Source: Anopheles merus (taxonomy: Eukaryota > Arthropoda > Insecta > Diptera > Culicidae). Taken from it: a DNA stretch of 64,000 nucleotides. Made by a program: the position numbers and the translations under genes. Shown here in pieces: positions 25,036-40,300 of this stretch. Under the pieces are notes generated by a model that did not search any database, was not told the origin of the DNA, and saw only the letters and a program-made list of their open reading frames with translations. Every line of letters starts with the position of its first letter. Positions within the stretch are counted from its first letter, which is position 1. The stretch lies in the NCBI RefSeq assembly GCF_017562075.2, contig NC_054085.1, positions 27,662,156 to 27,726,155 on the forward strand, in the 5' to 3' direction.

Positions 25036-28000
25036 TGGCACCAGTGTCCAAAAACCAAATACACACATGGCGGCGCACTTTTGCTGACCGTGAGGCCTAT
25101 TTACGGGGCGGTTTGTTATTTATTGGTGGACAACAGCATGGTGCGCGCACACACTTGAGGGATGCCATAAATTTTCCACTTAACCATTGCAGTTCGGTTT
25201 TTACTGACCAAGAAGAAAGGTGCGTAGGAGCACATGCAAATACGGTCTGGTTTGTTTTTATAGGGACACAATCCTTTTTCCTGTGCCGGTGGTAATTTTC
25301 CACGGGCTGGAGACACGCTAAGACACTACGGAATGACGGTTTTGCAAAATAATAAAACCATCGTGCTTGCAGTGGTCGTCTTAAAGGTAATAAAAATTTA
25401 ACGATCGTCACAATACGCGATCTCTTGCGCCGTTTTAATAGGCGTCAAAAGCTTTGGAAACTCTACTTCCATTGTCCTCGCTGTGTGGATGAATTATTGT
25501 GTTGATCGTCAACCAGACAACGATGATTCGATGTCGTGGCATTAGCAAATATGTTTTTACAACCCCGGTGTGACAAATTGAATGTTTTTACTGCGAGAGC
25601 GGGAACTCGCTTGGGACGTCATCTGTTATGCAACTCGCCTTTGGTCGTTGCTCCTCTTCCTTCCAACGCGATTCATGATGCTATATTCGAGGATGGGTAT
25701 TTAATCAAAAGTCAACCATCATCCGAAATGAGTAGTGATTGTGTTTGTATGTGTCTTACAAATCTTTTTCCGGTGCCCGTTCCCACATTCGTTTGCCAGG
25801 TGGTTCGTTTACGGCTGCTGGTGTCGCATACGGTGGCAAATCGTTCCGAAACATTTCGTAGTAATAGTAATGGGTAGGGTTTACGAGGTCGATGCTAGCA
25901 TCATCACGCGACCTAAAAATAACACTAAACTAGTCCATTTTTCATAACCTTTTCCCAATCCCATCCCATCCATCCATTCGTGCATTTGCCGCGCGAAGCG
26001 TGTCCCTGTCACGGTTATTAGCTATTGCCTTTACGGTTTGGGCCACACATCAAAATCGAGGCATGGAAACTGTCAGACAGAGGGCGATGGGACAGGGTAA
26101 AAACATGGGCGTTGGGGAAGCAGGCACCTCCACGTGGAAACTCGCGCTTCCGGGAGAGTGTACGACATTTCACGGTCGCTACGGCGCTACTGTACTGGTG
26201 GTCGGGCGGGTGCCAAAAAACAGGGAGCGACTGAGCAAAAGAATCTTGCCCTGTTCGTGCGCCACCGCTTCAAAGTTCAAGTTCAGACAACGATGTGCGC
26301 GTGGGGTGCGGGTGGTTCGTGTAACAAGCACACTGTTCTGTGCTTATTTTATACACACACACATACACACTCTTCCCTCTCATCATAGACGATCAATGCA
26401 CCGCTCGATTGCGATCATCGAACCCCGCGATCCGCGAGATGATGCAGCTTTCGGGTGGTGATGCAGCCACTCGCACACACACACCCAAATACCACACAAA
26501 TGCCGAAGGTTGTCTGGTGGTGATTTATTTATTGCAGTCCACGACGTGTGTGCGCGCTCCCTTGCTCGGCAGGTAGGCCTTGAGTAGTCAGTCAAAAATT
26601 AGTTCGAAAATCGCAAACCAAAAATGCCACACGTTGACGGTGACGGAGCTGCGGTAAGGTAAACAAATACAGCTGCAAACTACTGACACCTCCGGGACCT
26701 CCGGCCACGAAGATACTGAATTCTGACTGTGAAAACACGGCACACGGAGGTTGATTTGGTTGGCAATCGAAAGGGTGGAAAGCATAATAGTGGGGAGGCC
26801 AAAGCAAACATTTGCCGATGTTGATGGAGACGTCAATGTTGTTGTTTGGAAGTTTGGAGAAAATAGGCAAATAGCAGCTCGGTAGATCATCGGCAGAGAC
26901 GTGAGGATCCTGGTTTGATTCATTATTGCACACAAATATTGGCGATACGTTTTGGTTGCTATAAAAGCATCCTCAAAGTTATGGACTATTGAAGATTGAT
27001 ATATTTGACAACTTTTAAGGCCAGGATTCTGCCGGAAGTAGCTTCAGGTGATGGATTTCAAAGCTAGGTTCTTTTATTTTTTCAGAACAGAGACGATCTC
27101 TTTGTGCTCTAATTATAAGTTTTTGAATATATTTTATGGCAAAATCGTATAAAAAAATTATATCTTTCTATAACGTTTCAAAACTGAACTAAACAGAGCC
27201 GGTGATCGACAAAAATGATCGTAAACCAATACAATATAGTAAATCTAAACCTCAACACATTTCCAGCCCTACAAGTTTGCGTATTCTACTATCATTTGCA
27301 GTACATCAAAAACCAAATTCTGAAAAGTGGAAATGTCCTGTCATGTTATACCGCAACAGCAGCTCAAAGCGTTCAATATCTATACAAGGAAACTCAGTAA
27401 AGATATGTCATTTTATTGAACACTGATAATTGTTTTTGTCATATTTTTGTGACCATTTATCATATTGACGGTATACCCGTAAAGCACCAAATGGAGCATG
27501 GGTGTCTTATAGTATATACATTATAAGTACACAGACTATGATATTCATCATTCCATAAACGTTACATTCCATAAATTATTAACCTTATCTTCTGCAAACA
27601 ATTTGAATAGTAATGATCTATGACATCAAACAAGAGGACGCGAGATAGTACAAGTTCTTGAAATGTATTTTTCCTTATGGACATACAATCGTTGAAGATA
27701 TCTTTACGAAGGATCTTCAATCAAGGAATATCAAAATTCACAGCAAACGATCAAAAGTACGATACAGTCAGCTATATCAGATCTCTATTATTTTCCCCAG
27801 GAATGGTTTTTAAAGTAATTTGAGTTAGCACAATAACAATATTAGGGATCGAAATCAATGACAAGAATGTTTGTCACTAGTCATAACACTAAACAAGGTG
27901 CGCAACAGTGTACAGAACAGATCATCATAAATGATCGTGTTTCTACCCTGTTTTGCACATGAATCCGGTCAACTCTACCCCGCCAAGTGTTTACGCACAG

Positions 28001-31000
28001 CCGAAATATAAGCTAATGACAGTTATTTGACATAAATATAGCGTCAAAACTGCTTACCCAAAATCATTCGCCCATTCAAACCACTCTGTGTAATTCGAAC
28101 CCACCGAACGTCACCTTCGGTTCGCAGCTTGGTCACGAGTTGCGCCAAAACATAAATTGACAAATTCTAGATTCTTGCCTCGAACACAAAACCAAAAAAA
28201 AAAGAAGCGTCTACGTGATCCTGGTCATTCGTGCGCCACGCTGTTCGTTATCGATAATAGCGTCATCATCTTCGTGCGCTCGAGGTTCGGGCTCGGTTTG
28301 TCGTGTAATTATGTAAAATTAGTGTTAACAGAAACACACGCCTATTATTCGCTCTGTGGCTGTGTGTGTGTTGAGTTGGAAACGGCGGAAAAAACGCAAA
28401 TCGCGAGCCGCTACGATAAATTACCTTCGCAACAAAATTAGTGTACGGTGCGCGATAATTTACGGTCAAGGTCCTCGTTTGCTATTGCTGCTGTTTTCCA
28501 CGAACAAGTGCTTGTTCACGATCGTTCTAGAGCAAAACCGCGGGGTCCCGAGTGTGTCACACAGCACAACACACAGCACACAAAGCCGTGATTGACAAGG
28601 AAGAATTCACCCACTGCCGAACCATTTGTGGGAGCAGGAAAAAAGCAAGCTAGACCTAAAGATCCTCGTGCCGTTGTTACGCTACGCTCAGCTGTCACTG
28701 GGACGAGGATTAATGAGCCTCTCTCTCTCCCTCATTGCCCGGGGAGTGGGTCCACCGGCAGCATGTGACTGCTACTGCTACTACCACTCGACCAAAGTGT
28801 TCCTCGTGACCAGAAATTCGAACGGTCTTGCCGATGCATGATTTAAGCGTCCAATCTTCTTATCTTGTGATCTTGTGGTCGTAGTACGAATCAATTCGTG
28901 GGCAGCACAGTATTAATCATCACCGAGTCGTGCAATCCCCGGGGTCAATTGTTCCGTGCTTTATTTGCTCGCCCCACCCTCAGCCAGACGTTTATTTGTG
29001 CACAAACAACATCATCATCTGGCATCCGTACACCCGCTGGTCTGGTCACGCGCTCGAATACCTCCATACCTCCACCACGGGAGTGATCCTCAGCACAGTT
29101 GGGAAGATGGGATTCCCAACCATTCCCACCTGTTCCGTTCTGCAGATGGGTCAACCATGCCCAAGGGGGTGTGTGTCTCTGCGAGAAGTGTGCCGTAAGA
29201 TTAATTAAAATGCCACACAAATGCCGACACACAACACAACGCTGTACCCGTGGTTTGTTTTACTTCTGGTTTGTTTTGATAGTGCCACCGTGCATGCATG
29301 TGCGAGCAGAATTTCCTGGGGAGAATAAGGCGCTTGCACCGTGGTACAGCTGTGCGAGCAGAAGTTGCGCAAATTGTTGCTACCAAGTGGATGTTTTTTA
29401 ACCGTTGAAATCAACCAATGTAGCTAGGGAGGATGCGCCCGTAGGATATGATATGTGCGAATATAATTGCACCTTGACGGGGCTTGTTAATCAAGCGACG
29501 CGCGGATACGAAATTGTTTGTGGATGCAGTCCGCGACAAAAAATGATATTTTTATCGTTTTATTTACACTGAAATACATCATTCAAATGGTGGCTGCGCA
29601 GGAGGATAATGAAAGCGACGCGCTTTGTGATACAAAGTGTATTGAAGCCAACGCCATTTAAAGTGAAGCTACACTGGCACTACAGATAGGGCTTAAATTG
29701 TGTTAAAAAATTTAAAAAAATATAGTAAGAAACCTACAAGAGGTACTTAACGGGACAAACTTGTTGATCAAATATCTCAATTGTAGGTTTAATTTCATCA
29801 CTGAACATGATAAAAGACTTCAATTTCCACATCCTTCATTTAAAGCGTGAAGGGTACATATGGAACATTAGATTAACCAAGCAACATTTCAACCTCATAT
29901 CCATTTCGGATGTGTAAACGACAAATACCCGGGTCCCCGTTTATTTGACTGCAGAGGAAAAAACATGATATTTTAATGACTCTCCCGCAAAACAACCGCA
30001 CGGGTGCCAATACGTCTCTATTACACTCTGCTCGGGTAATACGATACCGCACAGTGCCATGAAGGACGATGTATATCTTCCTCCCAAAATGACCAGCCGC
30101 TGCATGTGTGCTCTTTGCGAACTAGCGTAAATAGTAGCCTTCGCATTGTTGACATTTACTCCAATTCCGGTACCAAATTTTTAAACACTCCTGCTGGTTT
30201 TTTTTTTGAAGAGCAATGCTCAAACAAACAAAACACTTGAAAACATCATTAACAGCAGCACCAACACAACGCACTAATTATAGCACTCATCACTGAAAAA
30301 CACACATGAAAAAACATCAACCTTGGCGCACCGATGTACCGAATCCGAAAAGTTTAATTATCCGCATCGCTCCGTACGCCCGGCTGTTCCGGTATACAAA
30401 TGTGCATCACATGACAATATCGCTTTTCCTCCCACAGCGGCTCGCAACCGTTTGACGGGTGAGTGAGTTTTCCTTAATAAATTTTCCACGCACCAGCAGC
30501 ACCTTGTACCGGCAGGCTGCTTCCCACGCGATGCAGCTAGCATGTTCTTCGTGTGGGGTTCGATGATTTTTCGCGTAAAATGTTGGCTTTCTTGTAGCCG
30601 GTGGTGCATTTTGCTCTCTTCGCTTGAGGTTAGACAGCTAGCAGCTAAGCTGGTGCTGACAGTGTTTCCGTTTTCCGCTGGACGAATGTGCGTCAGCGGT
30701 ATTAAATAAAAGACCTTTTGATGCTTGTAAAAAAAGCCATATGGCAAGCTGCACTACAGTGGGAGCCGCGTGTATTAAAAATAAGTTCCACTTGAGCCGG
30801 AGGATCGTCATTTTCCGATCCATTTGCGGATACGTTCAGTCGAGCATTTGTGTTGAATAAGCAACAAGTATGCGTTCAATGTAAGGTATTTCTTTCGCAA
30901 AAGTGAAATTGTATGATCTTAGCTTACTTAAACGTAAGAAAACGTGTTCATGTGTGATAAAAAATAGTGAATAAACAGAAACTGATTCAATTTGAGTTGA

Positions 31001-31579
31001 TCAATCGGAACAAAGCCGGAAGAATCTGATTTTAGTAGGTAAATTATTAAATTTCATACATCAAATACAAGGTAATATTTGATATTATAAAAAAATATCA
31101 AAATATGTCGCTCTTTCAAATGTTTTCTTCTGAGGAGTCCTCTTTTTTTAATCTATTGCAATGGATTCGACCTTTTGATCATTTTGCACTCTTCTATCAT
31201 TAGTTTGTATCATCTACTCTAGACGATTTATGGAAAATATGCTTCAGAAATATTTTTATTGTTACAAACCCAATTGTTTTATCCAAATGTCCAATGATGC
31301 TTTGTCAAAATACATCGGATGGACTGAGCCGTATTTACGAACCTTGAGAGTACCATAAAATTGATTAGTACACACTTTTTATAAGCCGGTCTCATGGTAC
31401 AGTCGTCAACTCGTACGACGTAACAACATGCCCGTCATGGGTTCAAGCCCCAAATAGACCGTGCCGCCATACGTAGGACTGACTATCCTGCTATGGGGGG
31501 GGGGAAATCAATAAGTCACTGAAAGCCAACCCCACAAGTGGGTTGGCAGGCCTTGACCGGCATCGGTTGTTGAGCCAAA

Positions 31580-31621
<42 letters not shown>

Positions 31622-34307
31622 ACTTTTTATGCCATAATTCGGACATGCCATAATTTTGAAGTCGTTTCTATCGTGGATATGCTTCATGTAAACTTCCTTA
31701 CTCTTTTAATAAACGTTAAATTGATCGGTCGTTTAATGTAGAATATATGCGCCCTAAGTATTATTGGCATTGAGTCGTTATGTAGGTAGCAAATATTTTC
31801 ATCTCATTGGAAAGTGTGAGAACACCTTAGTACACCCAACGAAGAGCTTAAAATCGTTTCCAAAGGAGTGAAGCTATTTCTATTTTTTTTTTAATATTTA
31901 TGTCAATCCAAATATATAATGTGTACCAAATTCTCGCGGAAACTATGTCCAAATTCACACTAGCACACAGGCATCACACCATTCCATACTTGTCATTATT
32001 GAGATGACCGACATTACCTTCAAGATGTCACTCTGAAAGCCGGGATTTATCGGTGGCCGGATCGGTTCCTGCGAACCACAGCATGACATGTTGTGGCCGT
32101 GCCGTTTGTCTGCCACTCACTCCTTTGCACACTCCTACACAACACTTCGCACGTTTCTCACTGCACCGACAAAGACCACCGGCCCGGCTGCACTCACTAT
32201 TTTGAAGGAGAAAACAAACTGATGCGAAAATTACACCTCCAATTCACACGGGGTCGCGCTTTGTTGGTTCTGCCTTTTGTATCCTTGAGCTAATATTTTC
32301 AACCCGACCGAACGTACATCATCGCAACCGTACCCGTCAGCGGGGAGAGGTGAGACCAAAACCCACCACAGTGAGCGGCCAGGGGTGGATCATAATAATT
32401 TTAAGCCGCACTGCCCTGCACTTCTTCCCTTCTATCACCTTCACCTTGGGCAGCAGCTGGGTTGGATGAACACACTCAACTAGTGGGATTTTGATCGCAC
32501 AATCGCGCCGCGCACAAGACTTGATCGCGTTGTGTGTGTGAGTGTGTATATACCTTCCACTGCCTAACCCGATCCCGCCTAACTGTGGGTTAGCTATGAT
32601 TTTTTAAGCTGCTATTTTAAACCGCTAGGCACCGCACCAATCCAACACACAATTTAGCGAAAATGTCACAAAAACTAGCGATAGCCGAACGGAACGGTAC
32701 CACCCTTTAATGGCATCACATACGGTGCATTCAGGCGGGAACACTTGATTGTAACAGCTTTTGAAACAGCTGTTTTTTTTCAATTCCAATTTAAATGATT
32801 CTTCTTGGTAGAAGGAGCACGCTTTACAGTAAACAAAAATCACTATTCACAAATAATACGATCATTCGCATATAAATGATCATGAACCACTTGAAGGGAA
32901 ACCGTTTTTTTTCTCTCTTTCTCTTGAGAATCACCCCCTTTTATTGGCTTGTTTTACTTCAGTTACAAAGGTGCACAGGAAGAGAGAACGAGAGAGGTTA
33001 GATTTATATTTATTTTTATCCTATTGTTACACTCGACCAAACGACCAAAACGTACGCCCAATGTTAAGGACACGGGGTAGCGCAATCGACGCACACGCAA
33101 AAAATACACAAAAAAACTCAAGACACACCGCGACGTCCACCGGCGACAACGTCTTCTAGTTCACTGACCAAAACGGTCCCAATAGCAAACGAGCCAACGG
33201 AGCCAAGGCACCGTAAGCGTCTTTGCTCCTGCGCACAAAACACGCGCGCGCTCACACACACGCACACGATCATCCGGACCGGCATTTTCTCGGTCATCAT
33301 GATCGGCGATGATCATCATCAAGACACAAACGAGGATTTTCCTTCGCAAAATGTTTTGCTTTTTTTCATTTTTTGCTTTAGTCGCGATGAATTAGCACAG
33401 ACGACACTTGAAGCAGCGGGGACCGACTCTGGTCTTTGGAATGTGCTCTTTAAGTGCACGTCATTGCTTCTATGATCTATGAGTAGTAGGAGCACAACTG
33501 AGGGATGTGCTGAGCCAAAGCGCCAGGGAAGGGTACATGAAACTCGTACAGGAGTGAGAGAGGCTTTTCAACAAAAGGAAAAAAAGCATCAAGACGCTCT
33601 GTATGTGGGAGATGATGCAATGCAGCATTAAGTTTGACGTTTCAAGTTTCGCAATTAATATGGCCACGAGTGATTAGTATTGTGCAATAACGTACCAGCA
33701 GAAGGAGGCATAGAACGCTATTTTGTTATAAAAAAATAGCAAAAATATTCCTATTGGTAACATTTTTACCATAAGCAAATACAAAAATCTTTGCTTGGCT
33801 AATCAGAGCAAAAATCTAATCAGAGCACTAAGCTCTAAAATCTAATAAGCTTGTCTACACGTTTGTCTTTTACCATGCATTGCTGGTCGATTTTATACTT
33901 CAACCTTCAATGTAAACCATTCTAAAATCTTCTACCCATTGGTTGAGAAATGTTTGTTAATTGTATTCTACATCTATTTTCTGCGTCTGTTTATCGAAAC
34001 GTCAAAGATCATGCCGCCCCTATTATTGCACTCTCACAAAAAGAAAGCAAAACTTCATGGTCACAGTGATACTTGAAAAGGCGTTTCTTCACCCATTCAA
34101 AAGTGTAATATCGATTAGCCCATCGCATCTGGCACGATTCGCCTAACACCCCGAGAGGAACATGCCGGCAGAGGTATGAAACTTCGCCGCTAAATAAATT
34201 ACGAACAACGATTTGCCGCGTCGAAATCGAACAAAAATGGTTCGAAATGTTTGTAACGCGAATCGATACCGTTCGCGAAAGGGAAAGGAGTTTCCCCTTC
34301 CTCGATT

Positions 34308-34346
<39 letters not shown>

Positions 34347-37300
34347 ACCGTTTCTGCTCTAAACAAACATGAGCATAAAAATTTGCAACAACACCGATTC
34401 ATTAGCGCCCGCGCGTTTTATGAGTATTTATAAACGAATTAATAAGATCAACACATTGCCGTGGTTTTTCTTTTTCACCTCCCTATCCCCCTGTGCCATG
34501 ATCACACAACGAGTGAGATAGAAAAATAGGAGCGGATTTCACTCGTCGGCATCCAGATGCTACAGCTCTGCCCCATCGGTGTCTGGCGCGCCTTCGCATA
34601 AATATTTGATCGTTCCGCTTCCGTCCTTGGCAGTGGTCGATTGATTCCCGATCGATGACGCACCCGTCGTGAAAGAAACCCCCTCCGAGAGTTTGGCTTC
34701 TGTGGCACCAGGCGCGAACCCACTCGAAAATGTTCGACCATTGTTTAATCGCACGAGCTCGATGAAGGAAGCAAACGAATGGCACGGGCGTAGGGGCTTT
34801 CGATGCGCAGGGCCGGCCGGTTTTTATCGGACTCCCGTTTCATTGAACGCAGTAAACGTTAAAGAGGCTCATTAATTTAACAACCAATCGAGCAGACGGG
34901 TGCTGCCTCCTCTTCTCGCACGCGGATGGTTGCTCGAGCATAACTCTTCTAAACATTTTCATGATCATTGCTTTTTCTCTTCTTATTTGCTCCTGGCAGG
35001 GTGCGCTTGACTGCGCAGCTCAGCAAGCTGCCCCCCCCCCCCGCTTGGCGTGGTTGTCCGCCTTTGCCTGCGTGCGATCTTGTATGTCTGCACCTTTTTC
35101 TTCTGGCGCTATTCTTAGCTGATAGCAGATTTTTGCCGAAACAACAACGCAAATAACACCTCACTAAATACACCACGCACACACACACACGCACACCAAG
35201 CTCAGACAAGCATTGGACGGGTGGGAATCTATTTATGAGACGATCCCATTTGGCTACCGGTGATGATGACACCCTGCCAGCGCGCTACAAGTGACGCCGC
35301 CAGCACAGCGCACGGTGCGGCACTAGGCGTCTCCACCGGCGCTCGTCACGACGTCACCGGTGTACCGGTGTATCATGTGCTTGCGCGACGTATGACGGTA
35401 TTGTGGGTGTGCAAAACACACGGTCGCGTATACTTACGGCTTCGATTGGACATTGGTTATCTAGAGGCACTAGCGGTTTCTCCGGCACGGGTCTGGTCGA
35501 GTAGTAGTAGGTGGCGGCGGCAACGGCAGTCGTCAACGCGACCGCACCGGCCGTACCGCCGACGTACTGCAGATTTTCCTCGATTTCGTCTACTGTTTGG
35601 ATGAAAAGTGGAAAAAAGGAAGGTAAATGGTAAATACATTAGTGTTGGAAATAAAAATAAATATTACGAAGGGTAAATGTCGATTAATGGCAATAAGTCG
35701 ACATGATGAAGAGGTGCGCCTAAAAGTATGCAATGGTTAAACACGCAAAATAAATTTAGCGAAGGCACAAACCTGAGGGTTAGGATTGTACAGGGAAATA
35801 TTGATAACATTTTAAAATACTTTTTTAAGATTTTTTAGATAATTGTAGTTTTCTAGTATTTTTCTAGTTGTGATTTTTCTCATTTCATAATATTTTTGCA
35901 CCATTTTTGTTAAGTATCTGGGAAATAGTAAGCCTATTTTTGTCTTTGAATCAACATTAATTTTCTTTAATTTTTATAATTATTTGCGTCGTTTTGGAAG
36001 ATTTAGGACTGTTGTTAGGTCATTTAGTAAATCATTAAATTGTTTTGTATTGCTCTAATACGAATTACTAATTCTGATACGAAATTCCCCAGTACATGAT
36101 CGAACTAGAACCAATTATGTTAAGCTGTGTAGGAGCTAAATCGGCAAAGATACAATTTGTTATAAATGTTGTACATTACACTTATAAAAACTATTCCTGC
36201 AATTCAGCATATGTTTAAATGCTTTCTGTTATCACTTGCTGGGCACTCTCACTTTATGTAGCAAGGTAATAAATAATCTCGTGGTACCATTTATCAACCA
36301 CAACAAGAAACAGTCGTATCGGGTCCGACATATTTGATAAGTGCCAGCAGCACACCTCGCTCAGGAATTACATAAACTGCTCGTATCAACACAAATTGTT
36401 GGCCCAACACGAGATGGGAGCCCTCTCAGTTTCTTCCCTTATCGCACCAAACGGTATTATTATTAAGCCATCGCAAAGGTGAACCCAATAGTGGTGGGAC
36501 TTTTATTTTCGCCTCTTATCAAACACCTTCACATACCCGAGTGCGTTATCGGTGTGTCCAGTACAACCATGATCATGATATTTCATTTTTGTGCTTCTTC
36601 GAAGCGAGCGGATTGATGACTCGCCGAAAAAAAAATCACACCTAATTCGCACGTGTGCGACCACTCAACAATCGCAACGCTTTTAGATTGTGCGCCATGA
36701 TTCGATCGATTTCCAATCATCACTCGGACAAGAAATCGATGCGATCGTGTGGAGTTGTTAGTGATTTCCCGCTGCGATTAGTGAACCTTCCCGTGCGACC
36801 CTGAGCCAAGCTGCCAATAAAGCATTGGACGCGTCAACAGCAACGAGCCAACTAGCCATAACCGGCGACTAGAAAGGCCGGTTTTGCGAAGTATAAAACT
36901 ACACGTGACTTTACTACGACGTCCGGCGTGCTAAGCGTGCACTACCGCTCACTCTAAGGTGCGGTACAGTAAGTGGACCACACCGTCTGCCGAGAGTAAC
37001 CGCATTGTGTGTTGTATATTTTTTTGCTAAGAAAATAAAATATTTACATAAAACTCCACAACAACACACACACACACACATGCGCCGCCGTAGATGCCTA
37101 TAAACTAACCTAACAGTGTACAGCACGATCTGAGATACTTTCTCTGGGCACATGCTGCACTCAGGCTGCACTGTGCGCAAACAATTACAAACACCGCCGC
37201 ATACAACGTATAATTAAAATTAAAAACACCAGAATCGGCAGATGATACTGAGCAGACGCAGCGAGATCTTTACCGCATGTTTTGATGAACTTCAACATTG

Positions 37301-40300
37301 TGTTGCTGCTGCTCGTGTTAGCTACCCGTTTCCTGGTTTTGCTGTTGATCCTCTCTTGCACTTTAATATTCACTCTCTTTCTCACGCTCTGGGTTACAGA
37401 CAACACTGTGTGTTTACTTTCACTTCACACTTGGGTCTCTTTGCGAGCAATTTACAACAGCCTGAGAAACTGACTGCTCTCGGCAAACTCAACCTCCCTA
37501 ATAAAGAGAGTCTGAGAGACCCAGACCGGTGAGGGTGAATTAAGTTTGCGATCGTGATCTCGAAGTTGTCTGCAAAAAACCGCAGGGAGTTGGGAAATGA
37601 TCACAGCTGCCACCGAATGGTAGGTTCAGAAAGAGGTTAGGTTGGAAATGTAGCACACGGAGAGAGAGAAAAATTCACACAAAAAGCTACACTTAACACT
37701 AACACAGACACAAAAAAATCGCACACACTAACGGCACGATAGTTCACAGCACACGGACGGGGTTTGGCACGAGGTGGGCCACAAAACAGCACCAGCAGCT
37801 GAGTACTGACTGTTGCGTACTGCCACCGCGAGTTTGGCATTTACGTCTGGCGAGCGGTGCCTGCGTCTGTTACTCTGAACTCTTGGGTAACCGAACGAGG
37901 GCGGGGTGTGAGGGGGTGAAAACTGTCAGTGGTCTTCAGCACACTCGCTCTAGCACAGCGCTCCCCCATCCGCGACCTTAGTGTGCGAGCGCCTACGTGT
38001 GTGAGAAGATAACGGGGGTAATTTTTTGTGATTACAGCAGTAGCACAAAAAATTCCGAACCCCTTTCCGCTGTCTGCAACACTACACTTCTAATTACTAT
38101 GACCCCGGGCCACCCGGCCCACTGGAACAGGTAGGTTCCCGCAATCGCCCCTGTAAATGCCGCCTGTGGGTGGGATCGATTAGTGACACGAGGTGGATGG
38201 GTTACGCATGGTTTCCCGAACGCGTCCCCGGTGCTTCACGCCATAAACATACTCCCCGCTTGCACGGTCGCACAAGAACCTTACGGACTGCGCAGACGCC
38301 GAGTGTTGGTCTTCGGGCGATCTGCCGACAAATTTTGCGACAAGATCGCGCTCAAGGAAATGGTTATAATAATGCACGAGGTGAACGATCGCGGGACTGG
38401 TCTCCGTCGGTCCCCGGGGCCACCGCGTGTTTACAAGCGTTTGCTGCGCGTGTTCGTATCGATAACGATTGGCGCATACCGACCCGGTGACACTAGGGGA
38501 GCGAGCGATCGAGGCGAGGGGCTGGGGGCTTATCGTCGAGCGAACTATTGACGCAAGGGGGGAGGACTTTCATCTTGGGAGCGATTGTGGGATCGTAGAA
38601 ATGGTGGGGTTGTTATGGTAAACAAGCGAGAGAATTTATGGTGTTGTGAGCATTGTGCTTGACCCACATTGAAAACAACGTTCCAATCGATTCCAACCGG
38701 GTTCGTCTTCGTCGTCGGTTATTGGAGTAAAAAATAGAGCCCGAATTCTACGCACTTTAGGTCACAGGTACTATGGGATTCAAGAATAGCAGAAGTAGTT
38801 TTCTTCGTTAGGGAAAGAAATTGAACTAACTGATGTCTGAGATGTCTGCAATAATCATGTTTATTCTCATCGAATCTGAACATTTCTCATAATTCCTCAG
38901 AAAAACTCTATTTTCATCAATATTCAAGGATTTGGCATCAGCTTAGATATAGGCGTAGAAATAGAATATCTTGAGTGAGATCTGCATAAAACAACAAAGC
39001 AAAACATTTTATGACCAGCAATCCCAGAGTTTCATGCCTCTATTATCATTGAGATATCGAAGGAAGAATGGCTATAACAAATATGAACAATGTCACAACC
39101 AGACTGAAAGATGTATCTAAATAATTATAATTAAACCCAACAGCAGTCAGTCATGTTTAAAATGTGTTAAGCTTCAGAACCTTTAGAGTCTTTGCTGTTG
39201 AGTCACTTGTTTGGACTCATAGTAAATGTAATGTAAATAGATTTAGAAGCCAAACTGCATACTGGCATTAAGCAGTTAAATCGCAACCTGCTCAGAGCAT
39301 TACATTAAAGTTCTTAAAGTTCATAATATTGCACAAAAAGATGAAATGCAAAACAAATCCAATAGTTTAGTTCCTACGGACAACGGTAGATCTCACTATT
39401 CTTAAAATTCTTTGGTATTATTTGTGAGCTTAGGCATCTTTACAGTGGTAAATTACATAAAAAAAACACTGATGATTTTCTGTAAATTCTGTAATAAGGA
39501 TCATTCCTACTGGAAGAATGACTCGAGCACCTACGAGAACTTACGAAGCTTGGCCGCATTTACTGGCCTATTAGCAGCGTACAGAATTCTACCTCTTATG
39601 GCCTGGAGCAAAATTCCTTACATTTTGGTCCCCAAACACGTTCATAGTACCTCATAAAAATAAAACAGCCGCTTCCTTCCTCCAATCCGATTCCTCAGCA
39701 CAGCTCAATAGCGACCGAATATCAATCGCCAATCACCAGCCCTATAAGCCCACCAAATCATGTGTATTCTGGAAGCGTTCATTGTGCGCCCGAGCGACGC
39801 TCGCAGAACAATTAAAACCTATCTCGCCGTCCATTATTTTTACATTAGCTTCGCACCCGCACCAGATATCGTAAACGCATTTTAATGAACGCCGGTCACC
39901 GGTCGCTCCATCAAATCCTTGACCTTGCTGATAGCGCCGGCAGCAAAAGTAGCCGCATTCATGGCCCACGTGCATTGCAACCGAGCGGTACGAGTGGGCA
40001 CCGTAAGGGTTTTTTGGGTGGGTTTATCAGATTTAAAACTAATTCCAAAATCAGTCCCATTGCAACCGGGGCCTGATTTTATAGCACCCGGTCCCAAAAC
40101 CGCACAATGAGACCAAATCCAAAATGGAAACAATGCTTACGTAACCCAAACCATCGCTAAAGAAGAACCAAACGGAAAAAGCAGCCCGATAAACGTCATT
40201 CTCATGCGTCAGGGAAAGCAATTTCTTCCTCACCCTTTTTGTTCGATAGATGGTTGGGGTGGCACAGACCACCTTTGAGCACACCCATTCCACATTCGCT

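Noticed and set aside
28249..28256. TATCGATA (DRE core), also at 38,457-38,464
   Set aside because: An 8-base motif is expected about once per window; two hits are not evidence of promoters.
34560..34875. Protein-like frames on both strands within the ACSL intron
   Set aside because: Codon use is unbiased, neither has an ATG plus splice sites, and both strands look equally open.
38183..38551. 122-codon plus-strand frame in a GC island
   Set aside because: No ATG start and a second frame is open over the same bases; explained by high GC.
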